Source: Chlorokybus atmophyticus
Lineage: Eukaryota > Streptophyta > Chlorokybophyceae > Chlorokybales > Chlorokybaceae
DNA length: 28,896 nt
Assembly (NCBI GenBank): GCA_009103225.1
Contig: RHPI01002568.1
Location: forward strand, 13,742-42,637
Direction: 5' to 3'
The translations under genes were made by a program, and so were the position numbers. This document shows, piece after piece, positions 20,984 through 28,896 of the stretch. Within the stretch, counting starts at the first letter, position 1; each line of letters starts with the position of its first letter. The notes beneath the pieces were generated by a model. The model was not told where the DNA came from. It saw nothing but the letters and a program-made list of their open reading frames with translations, and searched no databases.

Positions 20984-20990
20984 TCAATCT

Positions 20991-22310
20991 GTAACATTGG
21001 CGTGACATGTTAAATATTCACAATATTCAAATATACATATTATCAACCAAGTAATGATCCTCTTATCGCATTGTGATCTTGAACATGATAACCATATCAT
21101 ATATTGTAACTCAACAATGCGCAAATATTGCGCATGCATACAATTGACCACAAATGCCATGTATAATGTAGTGTACATTATACATGGCATGATATGTGTC
21201 CTTTCACCCGTGGTTGTGCCACTGTTCAACATGCTATTTTTTGTTATGCGCGTGGCCGCGCAACACACCATGCAATTGCTGAGCACTGGCAGTTGAGTTC
21301 GGCGCCGCAAATAATCAGGCCCTACAAGGACCTTCAAACCAACCAACAGTAATCGTGACTAGTGCATTCACACGTGGCACAACTACAGGTCAACATACAG
21401 ATGTTACAATGTTGGCATTGTGCCTGTTTATCAGAGCCCAAGATGTTGTTATTGCATTACGTTACATGTGCAGTGCAAATTTTCTTGTGGATTGGCTTAC
21501 GTGTAAATACATGCGTCGTACACAATTGATTTGTATTCAAGTTTGTGGCTCCCTACTTTTGATGCACGATGCACAACATTTGCTACGCTTGCAATGCGTC
21601 ATCATGCCACGTGTAGCTGCTCATATGCAAACATGGGCTTTGTTATTCAGATATTCACATCGCGCATCGCTGTGTACGCTATAATTAACCCAAATAAACT
21701 CTTCTATATACATATTGAATAGCTATTCATCATACAATGTGCTTCACCTGTGTGAAAGTTTCTCGGATAATGTGCATACATTCAACATCCCCGCATTATG
21801 GCATCGGCGCTAAGTTATGTGGACCATGAGCATTCTTTAGCGTGTTTTTTTACTACGCAACTGGTCTGTCCTTCAACAACTACTACAACTCTGCTGCGCT
21901 ATATTGCTGCTATTTGGTTGCTGTGCTGCTATCGCACACTCGTTCGCTATTGGCGCTTGTAATGCTGAATGCATGCGTGTTTGTAAAATGTGCAAACTGA
22001 AGTTGTATTCAACATCCCATTGCACGATGTCAACCCTCTACACAATTTATGCCACTTTCATACGTCGTGCATACGTTCAGTAGGTCAGTCGCGCGCTGAT
22101 AGATATAGTGCTGCACTATGACATCAGCGTTGAGTTGATTATAAGCATTCAGCAACGTGTTCTACGTGATGTGCTATCCGTTCTTAATATGTACACCCAC
22201 CACCAACCATCATCCACGTAATGTCTTACACATATACGTACTATTTCAAAATGTATATGTGTACAACGCTTTTAATTATAATATATCATTTGATCAATTA
22301 ATTAATTGTG
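20991..22310. other. AT-rich noncoding region with weak internal duplication
   Basis: No coding region is supported. Besides the hairpin at 21,154-21,190, two diverged similar segments about 320 bp apart can be seen. One is around 21,775-21,855 (CATTCAACATCCC, then GCATCGGCGCTAAGTT and GAGCATTC). The other is around 22,005-22,165 (ATTCAACATCCC, then ACATCAGCGTTGAGTT and AAGCATTC). The right edge at 22,311 is where retrotransposon homology begins. Confidence 0.5.
21154..21190. repeat. Perfect 17-bp hairpin with 3-nt loop
   Basis: ATGCCATGTATAATGTA (21,154-21,170), loop GTG, and its exact complement (21,174-21,190). No T-run follows, and neighbouring sequence is AT-rich noncoding. Confidence 0.9.
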
Positions 22311-22617
22311 TGCGTGTGCACATGTTTTTCACGTCTCCCTTCTGAAAGCATATCGAGGACAACCGCCAGAAAGGCCACCCCCCGAAGTTGGCACGGACGG
22401 TGAACCCGAGTGGGAGGTAGAAGACATCCTTGGTGAGAAGTTTGTGCATGGCGTACGCAAGTTCTTAGTGAAATGGAAGGGCTATCCGTTGCATGAAGCA
22501 TCCTGGGAGCCAGAGGCACACTTGACTAATGCTCAAGACGTTGTGCGTGCCTATCTTGCTCGACGACACCCTCGCGAGCTTCGAGGACGAAGCTCACCTG
22601 GGGGGGGAGGAGTGTAA
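22311..22617 (+). pseudogene. 3' fragment of gypsy pol with chromodomain
   Basis: From 22,330 the frame encodes HVSLLKAYRG, then the chromodomain (WEVEDILGEKF, FLVKWKGYP, ASWEPE) to a TAA at 22,615-22,617, inside the adjoining LTR. It is nearly identical to 25,012-25,312; visible differences include three near the truncated start, GAA/AAA (Glu/Lys) in the chromodomain and CGT/CAT (Arg/His) near the end. Homology stops at 22,311 in AT-rich sequence. It is a leftover of an outer tandem copy, not an independent gene. Confidence 0.9.
22600..22612 (+). promoter_or_regulatory. Polypurine tract of the truncated left copy
   Basis: GGGGGGGGAGGAG directly before the TGTAACAG start of the LTR, identical to the tract before the right LTR. 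Confidence 0.85.
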
Positions 22618-23284
22618 CAGTCAAGGCCAAATTCTGTGATTTTCATGGCCGTTTTAGGCCTTATTTGTAAGGTACATGTTTTTAATGACTTGTGGCGGAT
22701 ATCGGCGAGTTATGAGTCTGCCGCGGATATCGACCGGGGCCCCAAGACCAGTCCGGAAGGTGCCAGAAAACGGAGGGCCAGTCGAGAAGGGCTCGACCAG
22801 ATTTCTGGAAGGGCCTGGCGCCAAGTAGTATAACTTGACCATATGAGCAGCAAATTAGGAGATCTTTGGTGCGTTGGAAAGGTCTAGAAGTGTACTACAA
22901 GATTCTGCAAGAATATCTTAGCTTCTAGTTCCGTCTAGCGCTAGAATCGTCTAGACAGTAGCATGTGCAGACTGGTAGGTATAAAAGTGACATTCTACAA
23001 TTTGCAATACAACCTTTAGCTCCCTAGTTTCTTGTGTGCAAGCTTGGTGGTGGTTAGCAGGGGTTGCTAGCGTGTGCCCACCGGTGTGTGCTTGCTTGTG
23101 TGACGATCCAAGGCGCTACACAAGTCGGTGTGTAGCTTCGAGCGCATGCGCGTGCGTACGCGAGTGGCGGGGCGCGCGTGTGTGCTTGGCAGAGGGGGCA
23201 AGGTTCCGGTGTGAATACCGTGTCTTGGTGAGAGGGTTGTGGATTGGACCAACTCACAGGTGACAAGGCACGAGCACCGTCACA
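22613..23284 (+). repeat. Left LTR (672 bp)
   Basis: It starts TGTAACAG and ends CCGTCACA, with TG...CA ends and a PBS two bases downstream. Compared with the right LTR I count about 17 substitutions and one indel. Nearly all lie after position about 22,995, while the first 385 bp differ by one substitution and the indel. Confidence 0.92.
22980..22987 (+). promoter_or_regulatory. TATA box of the left LTR
   Basis: TATAAAAG in the middle of the LTR, preceded by a stretch rich in CTAGA/TCTAG repeats (22,884-22,955). It is identical in the right LTR, so transcription should start about 25-30 bp downstream, defining the U3-R boundary near 23,010. Confidence 0.75.
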
Positions 23285-23286
23285 AC

Positions 23287-23298
23287 TGGTATCGGAGC
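23287..23298 (+). promoter_or_regulatory. Primer binding site, initiator Met tRNA type
   Basis: TGGTATCGGAGC lies two bases after the LTR end. It matches, with one change, the TGGTATCAGAGC that plant chromoviruses use to pair with the 3' end of initiator Met tRNA. Confidence 0.85.
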
Positions 23299-23378
23299 AC
23301 GGTTTACGAAGGTGAGAGAGGAAGTGTGTGGGCGTTTACACTTTTCATTCGGAAGCGGAGTGTAGTGTGTTAGTGGAG

Positions 23379-23867
23379 ATGGAGGATGCTCGCATGGAAG
23401 AGCTTCAAGCTGCCATCTTGGCACTGAGGGAAGAGCTTCATCACACTCAAGCGGCGGCACAAGCACAACGCGAGGCGTATGAGCATGCGATGGCGCGTGT
23501 ACAAATTCCCATGGCATCAAGCTCGCGCGTGCATGTGAAGGTGCCAAAGCCCAAGCCATTCAGGGGTCAACGTGATGGAGATGCAGTGGATGAATGGATT
23601 TTTCAAGTATCGTCTTGGTTGAAGCTCACGGAGGTGCCCACGCATCTGCACGTGGAGGTTGCAGCGACATTGCTTGAAGGTGCAGCACTTGTGTGGTGGA
23701 GGCATCGATGCACGCGTGTTGCAAACGGGTTGGCGCTACCATTGACCACCATGGAAGAGTTGGCACTGGAGGTCGGGCATCAATTTGTTCCCGTTGAGAG
23801 CGTGAAGGCCGCACGCGACAAACTTGCAGCCCGAGTGGACCGACCAGATTCGGCAAGTGCTTCGTGA
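23379..23867 (+). pseudogene. gypsy gag fragment
   Basis: ATG at 23,379 opens about 160 codons. A short coiled coil (residues about 1-40) is followed by the retrotransposon gag capsid core (PFRGQRDGDAVDEWIFQV, then ATLLEGAALVWWRH and VGHQFVPVESVKAARDKLA). Capsid proteins package element RNA in the cytoplasm. The coding sequence ends 50 bp after the deletion junction, at TGA 23,865-23,867, so the nucleocapsid zinc knuckle and everything up to RNase H are missing. The next coding block is in another frame and overlaps by about 40 bp. Confidence 0.88.
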
Positions 23868-25312
23868 AGACACGGAGGGTATGAAAGTGTTGCAAGAGCT
23901 GAAAAATACAGCTACGGACACAAGTGGGCACTGGTCAATGCGCGACGGGCTGCTGTGGCACCATGGGCGCTTGTACATCCCCAACGTCGCGCATATCTGT
24001 GTGAAGTTGCTGAAGGAAGCTCATGACGTGCCCATTGCTGGTCACCAAGGGTTGGAAAGGACTTTAGCAAGCTTAAAACATCGTTTTTATTGGCGAGAGA
24101 TGCATCGCGATGTGCGCGACTACGTGGCATTGTGCGACGCATGCCAAAGGGTGAAGGCAAGCAACCAAAAGCCAGGTGGGTTGCTGCAACCTCTCCCTGT
24201 GCCATTGTCCAAGTGGGAGCAAGTTACCATGGACTTTATCACGGGGCTACCAAAGACAAAAGAAGGGTACGACGCTATACTTGTGTTCGTCGATAAAACC
24301 AGCAAAATGGTACGCTTGGCACCGTGTAGTGAGTCTTGCACGGCACCGGAGGCAGCACGCTTTTTCGTTCGTGAAGCATGTATTTCGTTCTCATGGATTA
24401 CCACGAAGCATTGTGAGTGATCGCGACCCGCGCTTTACAAGTAAGTTTTGGGAGGCGCTGCATAGTGCACTGGGTACCACACTGAAGTTTAGCACGGCAT
24501 TCCACCCGCAAACTGATGGGCAAACGGAGCGGGCCAACCGTGTGATCGAGGACATGCTGCGTTGCTACGTTAACGCGCGACAAGACAATTGGGAGGAGCT
24601 GCTTGAGTTGGTTGAGTTTGCGATCAACAACCACCACAATGCAAGCACAGGTGTCACTCCCTTCCTTATGAACTACGGGCAACATCCATTGACACCGTTG
24701 ACGGCATGGACACCGCGACAACATGACGTGCGTGTGGAGGCAGCTAATGACTTCCTTACAAAGTGCGCGGACATTAACAAGGCAGCTAAGGATGCGTTAT
24801 TGGTGGCACAAAATCGGCAGAAGCAGTACGCGGACGCGCATCGCCGACACCTCACGTTTCAGGAAGGCGACATTGTGTTACTCTCCGCGAAGCACGTCCA
24901 GGTGCGTACGGGAGTTCGCAAGCTGAATGAACGCTGGTTGGGACCATTTAAGGTCAGCAAAGTTATCTCGGACGTGGCGTACAAGTTGGAGCTACCCGAC
25001 ACCATGCGTGTGCACCCCGTTTTTCACGTCTCCCTTCTGAAAGCATATCGAGGACAACCGCCAGAAAGGCCACCCCCCGAAGTTGGCACGGACGGTGAAC
25101 CCGAGTGGGAGGTAAAAGACATCCTTGGTGAGAAGTTTGTGCATGGCGTACGCAAGTTCTTAGTGAAATGGAAGGGCTATCCGTTGCATGAAGCATCCTG
25201 GGAGCCAGAGGCACACTTGACTAATGCTCAAGACGTTGTGCATGCCTATCTTGCTCGACGACACCCTCGCGAGCTTCGAGGACGAAGCTCACCTGGGGGG
25301 GGAGGAGTGTAA
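23824..25312 (+). pseudogene. gypsy integrase and chromodomain, frameshifted
   Basis: The remaining part of pol begins LQPEWTDQIRQVL at the deletion junction. The HHCC zinc domain follows (HDVPIAGHQGLERTL to CDACQRVK, about 24,024-24,156). The integrase core has the first Asp in MDFITGLP (about 24,230), the second in SDRDPRF (about 24,417-24,437) and the Glu in DGQTERAN (about 24,514-24,537), so all three catalytic residues are present. A one-base frameshift near 24,372 separates the first Asp from the rest. VHPVFHVSLLKAYRG and a chromodomain (VKDILGEKF, FLVKWKGYP, ASWEPE) close the protein; chromodomains steer integration to modified histones. The stop (25,310-25,312) lies within the first five bases of the right LTR. 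Confidence 0.92.
25295..25307 (+). promoter_or_regulatory. Polypurine tract
   Basis: GGGGGGGGAGGAG immediately before the right LTR, the plus-strand priming site. It also encodes the Gly-rich end of pol. Confidence 0.9.
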
Positions 25313-25978
25313 CAGTTAAGGCCAAATTCTGTGATTTCATGGCCGTTTTAGGCCTTATTTGTAAGGTACATGTTTTTAATGACTTGTGGCGGATATCGGC
25401 GAGTTATGAGTCTGCCGCGGATATCGACCGGGGCCCCAAGACCAGTCCGGAAGGTGCCAGAAAACGGAGGGCCAGTCGAGAAGGGCTCGACCAGATTTCT
25501 GGAAGGGCCTGGCGCCAAGTAGTATAACTTGACCATATGAGCAGCAAATTAGGAGATCTTTGGTGCGTTGGAAAGGTCTAGAAGTGTACTACAAGATTCT
25601 GCAAGAATATCTTAGCTTCTAGTTCCGTCTAGCGCTAGAATCGTCTAGACAGTAGCATGTGCAGACTGGTAGGTATAAAAGTGACATTCTACAACTTGCA
25701 ATACAACCTTTAGCTCCCTAGCTTCTGGTGTGCAAGCTTGGTGGTGGTTAGCAGGGGTTGCTAGAGTGTGGCCACTGGTGTGTACTTGCTTGTGTGACGA
25801 TCCAAGGCGCTACACAAGTCGGTGTGTAGCTTCGAGCGCATGCGCGTGCATACGCGAGTGGCGGGGCGCGTGTGTGTGTTTGGCAGAGGGGGCAAGGTTC
25901 CGGTGTGAATACTGTGCCTTGGTGAGAAGGTTGTGGATTGGACCATCTCACAGGTAGCAAGGCACGAGCACCGTCACA
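25308..25978 (+). repeat. Right LTR (671 bp)
   Basis: It starts TGTAACAG, ends CCGTCACA, and has the same TATAAAAG (25,674-25,681). The flank begins ATTCCATTCC, in place of the PBS that follows the left LTR, which fixes the LTR end. Confidence 0.92.
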
Positions 25979-26590
25979 ATTCCATTCCATCGCAAATTTA
26001 CTGGGATGCATAGGTTCGGGGGGGTTTTACATAAAATAAACTATATGATTTTCCGGCGCTCGTCATGAACAAATCGGAGCACTACGGTGTACGCAGATCA
26101 TGCAAATGTAGTGTATATTGGCATAATTTGCCTATACATACATACGTGATGTCAAGGTCCACATAAACCATATGCAGTAGATATAGTGTATGATACGTCA
26201 TGTTTAACATATACTACGGCATACACTTCACCTTTCAACGTGAAATATGTGCTGGCCTGGTCGGCGCAGCTCGCCCTCGTTGACGCTCGGCGCTCGGCGC
26301 TTCCCTCCGCCGACGCGCGGTTAGCCGCGCTGGCCGGCGGATCGCCGGTCGTGGGGCTCGTTTCCGGACAAACCCCGCCGTTCGCGACCTCGCGGGCTGC
26401 AGTGGAAACGACGGCCACCGAGGGGATGGAAGCGTGCGTTGGGTTTCACCAGCTTAGTGTCCCCCAATGCATTGCATCCGATTTATACCATGGTTGGTCC
26501 ATGTTGGCCTCCGGCCGCGAGCGAATCGCAACGCGAGCGGCGTGCATAAACTTCAGTCGCCACGTGGCGGCCGAACATTCAGACTGACAA
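25979..26590. other. Noncoding flank with a GC-rich island
   Basis: After the LTR the sequence is AT-rich to about 26,250. It then switches to a very GC-rich island (about 26,255-26,420) containing short inverted pairs such as CGCGGTTAGCCGCG (26,316-26,329). An open frame of about 130 codons crosses it on the plus strand and another of about 90 on the minus strand, as expected of GC-rich DNA; neither resembles a known protein. Confidence 0.4.
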
Positions 26591-26608
26591 AACGCTGTTT
26601 ATAATGCT

Positions 26609-26879
26609 AGGGACTGCAAGCGCGGTACTTTTTTCGCGCCGTACCTTTTCGTTCAGAGGCACGTTCCACGTGACCAATTGTTCGGCTGTTGTCCATGTTT
26701 GATGACGCAGTAACTATTGCGTGTATCATTTAGCGTTACATGGTAGAGTGGAGTAGTTAAAACGAGGGTGAGTAGTGGCGGCATGTCTTTGGGGTATGGG
26801 GCCTGCCCCGACCTAGTACCGCCAAAATCGCGGTCGTTTTAACCAGTAACTGTGCTGCAGTTGCACCGAGTCCCTAGCG
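26609..26879. repeat. Possible MITE-like inverted repeat
   Basis: GCTAGGGACT near 26,609 and AGTCCCTAGC near 26,870 are 10-base inverted matches about 260 bp apart. Inside, TAGTTAAAACGA (about 26,754) pairs with TCGTTTTAACC (about 26,837) and GTGGCGG with ACCGCCA. No clear target-site duplication was found, and the arms lose similarity beyond ten bases. Confidence 0.35.
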
Positions 26880-27950
26880 ATTGTAGGTCGCCGTTGGTCA
26901 GCAGTTGCCGCTGAGATAGTTTTTAGCATTATTAACGCATCTTTGTAATGATTGGCCATTTCGCTGCCTTTTTCAGCAACAGCTGTTGTCACCGTTGCGA
27001 TCCCATGTGATCAATCTCACGCGTGACCAAATGGTGGCCTAACGATGCAACTTTTTGTTTAGTTAAATCTTAACGATAAAGTAAATCAGGTTAGCATTAT
27101 TTTAGTGGTTGTAACCTCGGCATTACTTAACGAGTATCGCAGCACGTACCGTGGCATAAACATTACGTTGAATATCAAGTTTTGATACACTTAACTGCAG
27201 GTTGCTAACCAAATTGCACCATATTGCACCATACTGCAGCAGATGTAGTGAATATCTTTACTGGGAGGACGCGCGCACAGCGCGGAGAGGACGGTGGGAG
27301 GACACGCCTCCTAGGCGCTTTGTCCTCCGGGAAGATAAGTCATAAGATAAGTCGCGGCCCGCCCCAGGCGTTTTGCCTGGGGCCCGCTTATCTTGGGCGC
27401 GGACCCGCTTATGTTGGCCCGGCCTGCCGCGACTTCGAAAACGTTTTTAAGGTCGCGGTTCATTAACCGCGACACGGTCAGATCGTGTATCGTATCCGGT
27501 AAACACCTCGAGCACGCCCGTCACCTAATGACGCTAGTCATCGTCACACGCAGCGCGCGGCCGTGACGCTGACGCTGGCGCTGACGCAAACTTTTAGCCA
27601 CATGGCAAGCAGCTACGTGGCTTACGCAGGCCACGGCGGCGACGGCGGCAGGTGGCGGCGGTGGGAGTTGCGGGCGACGGCGGCAGCCGGATGTTTGTAG
27701 AAGTGGCGATTAGCCAAGGGCGGAGGTGGTGGGTAGTGTGAGTGGTTAGCCCGCCATTGGCAACGTCCGCGACAACAGGGCACTGGCGGCAGTGACGGGG
27801 GCAGGCGCCTGCTAGAGGGCACGAGGTATGTCGCCAAGTTGTTTTAGCAAAAGCAGTCAAGGAGTCATGCAAGCGCATGCAAGGTGCTGTCTTAGCAACC
27901 TTGCTTAGTAGCAGATGGGACTAGGCTTAACAAAAGCCAGTACCCCTTGC
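26880..27950. other. Noncoding sequence around the hairpin cluster
   Basis: Outside the hairpins at 27,297-27,473 there is an AT-rich left part and a GGCGGC-rich part (about 27,630-27,800), with short GACGCT repeats near 27,563-27,587. The open frames in the GGC-rich part are compositional (Arg/Pro or Gly runs) and do not look like proteins. Confidence 0.45.
27297..27473. repeat. Cluster of three GC-rich hairpins
   Basis: First, GGAGGAC (27,297) pairs with GTCCTCC (to 27,328), with the nested stem CGCCT/AGGCG. Second, GCCCCAGGC and GCCTGGGGC flank a GTTTT loop (27,361-27,383). Third, GTCGCGGTT and AACCGCGAC flank CATT (27,452-27,473). Between them AAGTCGCGG (about 27,349) and CCGCGACTT (about 27,427) are also inverted, enclosing the second hairpin, and AGATAAG recurs in both orientations. 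No gene is evident nearby. Confidence 0.8.
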
Positions 27951-27951
27951 C

Positions 27952-27960
27952 TATATAAAG
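27952..27960 (+). promoter_or_regulatory. TATA-like box without a recognisable gene
   Basis: TATATAAAG preceded by CCTTGCC. No coding sequence follows; the downstream 450 bp are the diverged tandem repeat. It may be a promoter of a noncoding transcript or chance. Confidence 0.25.
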
Positions 27961-28412
27961 CCTTTGTTTGCTCATTCATGTATTAACGTACTGGCACATT
28001 GTGTGCATGCCATAGATACTAAAGTTGAATCTTATGCGTGCCAATGTATGCACACGCACATTCAGCAGCCAAGCCAGCACATAGCTGCAAGTGCATACGA
28101 AACTTGCTTCCAACCATGTGCAGTGTTCAAGTCTAGCTTTGTCAATCAGGCTTTTATTGCTCACTGACTGCAAGTGCATATGAAGCTTGCTTCCACTTAT
28201 GTGCAGTGCAGTGTTTAAGTCTAGCTTTGTCATTAAGCCTTTGATTGCTCACTTACATACTGGCTTAAACATTGCCTGCATGCGATAGAGATCAAGTTGA
28301 AACTAACGCACTAATGCAAGTGCATGCACACAACAACCTAGCTTTGACATGGGCATTGAGCAGCCAAGCCAGCACATAGTTGCATGCAGCATACGAAGCT
28401 TGCTTCCAGATA
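27961..28412. repeat. Diverged tandem repeat, period about 270-295 bp, rich in TGCATGC
   Basis: CAGCCAAGCCAGCACATAG occurs at 28,066 and 28,361. TACTGGC...ATTG..TGCATGC..ATAGA occurs near 27,989 and 28,257. TTGCTCA follows GCCTTTG-like sequence near 27,963 and 28,231. An inner 82-85-bp segment (TGCAAGTGCATA to TTGCTCACT) is itself duplicated at about 28,086 and 28,168. No reading frame runs through the units. Confidence 0.75.
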
Positions 28413-28830
28413 TGCACATTGTGACGCACACATGCGCAACGCATATGTGCATTATTAGCTGAACTGAATATATAGGCAGAGCTGCTTTAAGGCACCTTGT
28501 ATCAGACATACAATTGCAGTCTTTACCCCCCTCTCCCCTCCACCCCAATCCCATACGCCACCTACGCGCAGTGCCTGCAGTAGTGTACCAATTGTACCCA
28601 CACATAGTCGTAGCTTGCTTGCAGATACACTGTGATGCACGCATGCAATGTGCTAGTCATGCAGCGTCCAATGTCGCTTATGTGTATTCAGGCACAAACG
28701 TACACACGCACGCATGAACAGGCAGGCATGCATGGGCGCATTCTATTGGGGGTGTGAGTCATCGAACATGGAGGTTGATGGACAGATCGAGTTTGAAATG
28801 ACTTGCGTTATGAGTTGTGCAGCGGTGATG
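28413..28830. other. Noncoding sequence rich in GCATGC words
   Basis: No gene is seen. Words such as TGCATGC, GCACGC and CTTGCTTGC continue at lower density. A C-rich run (28,526-28,550) is the only other feature. Confidence 0.45.
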
Positions 28831-28896
28831 CAGGCGGTGGCGGTGGTGGCGGCGGGGGTGGAGGCGGGGGCGGGGGTGGGCTACTTAGCGGCGGGC
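28831..28896 (+). repeat. G-rich GGCGGTGG/GGGGGCGG tract at the window end
   Basis: Several runs of three or more G separated by one or two bases, compatible with G-quadruplex formation. It continues to the end of the window and may be a trinucleotide-like repeat. Confidence 0.7.

Larger units (their letters stand above)
14870..20990 (+). mobile_element. Decayed Helitron
   Basis: N-terminal, Rep and helicase remnants lie in order on the plus strand. The left end is not recognisable (Helitrons start with TC). On the right a 10-bp hairpin lies 60-90 bp after the helicase stop, but the expected CTRR end is not seen; the nearest sequence is CTGT about six bases after the hairpin. An internal deletion has removed the segment between Rep and helicase. 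Confidence 0.75.
22311..25978 (+). mobile_element. Ty3/gypsy chromovirus in partial tandem, internally deleted
   Basis: The order is a 3' pol fragment (22,311-22,612), an LTR (22,613-23,284), an internal region (23,285-25,307) and a second LTR (25,308-25,978). The internal region is only 2.0 kb: gag is joined near 23,820 directly to the region before integrase, so protease, reverse transcriptase and RNase H are absent. It could not move without a full-length relative. The left pol fragment joins the LTR exactly as in the complete 3' end, so the copy is a tandem produced by recombination between LTRs or sister elements rather than a simple insertion. No target-site duplication can be checked because the left LTR of the outer element is missing. 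Confidence 0.9.

Noticed and set aside
21154-21190. Rho-independent-like terminator or microRNA precursor
   Set aside because: No T-run and the loop is only three bases; the stem is too short for a typical precursor.
26186-26587. 133-codon open frame in the GC-rich island
   Set aside because: No domain, no splice or promoter support, and the opposite strand is also open, as expected from high GC.
27594-27878. Open frames in the GGCGGC-rich segment
   Set aside because: Arg/Pro/Cys-rich translation explained by the trinucleotide composition.
1-28896. tRNA or rRNA genes
   Set aside because: No cloverleaf with a T-loop GGTTCGAATCC-like core and no conserved rRNA segment was noticed on reading both strands.

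Overview
This is an intron-rich eukaryotic nuclear sequence made almost entirely of transposable elements. GT-AG introns, Tnp2-type and Helitron DNA transposons, and a chromodomain Ty3/gypsy element primed by an initiator-Met-like tRNA site suggest an alga or another plant-related or protist lineage. The sequence alone does not fix the taxon. No rRNA, tRNA or clear cellular housekeeping gene was seen.

Region 1 (1 to about 13,920) looks like one large DNA transposon whose left end lies outside the window. It has three intron-bearing genes. A plus-strand Tnp2/CACTA-Plavaka-like transposase (about 133-4751) has compatible intron phases over about 1.2 kb-long exons. A minus-strand gene (9976-4772) encodes a roughly 1,450-1,500-residue protein with a CxxC-HxxH cluster, an acidic tract, a SET methyltransferase domain, a proline-rich basic linker and a long coiled coil. 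A plus-strand gene (10573-12731) encodes an unrecognised 460-residue protein whose six exons join in phase. The transposase and SET genes end tail to tail, 20 bp apart; the SET and 460-residue genes are divergent. The region is saturated with a 7-bp palindrome, GACWGTC (49 copies counted by eye up to 13,658, none afterwards). It ends in an array of 16-bp palindromes of the type G(G/C)ACCATNNATGGT(G/C)C at 13,150-13,750. Such arrays are typical of the subterminal binding sites of CACTA-class elements. The SET gene carries an in-frame TGA, an in-frame TAG and a one-base frameshift, so this copy is probably decaying there.

Region 2 (about 14,870-20,990) is a decayed Helitron. N-terminal remnants, the HUH Rep domain (both the His motif and the Tyr motif remain) and a PIF1-type helicase follow in order on the plus strand. 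They are broken by stops, frameshifts and an internal deletion. One 91-bp intron within the Rep domain still splices in phase. Hairpins with short loops lie inside and just downstream.

Region 3 (22,311-25,978) is a Ty3/gypsy chromovirus in a partial tandem: a 3' pol fragment with chromodomain, an LTR, an internally deleted body (gag joined to integrase and chromodomain, no protease, reverse transcriptase or RNase H) and a second LTR. PBS, PPT and TATA box are visible.

Region 4 (25,979-28,896) has no gene I can support. It holds a possible MITE-like inverted repeat, a cluster of GC-rich hairpins, a diverged tandem repeat rich in TGCATGC and a G-rich tract at the end.
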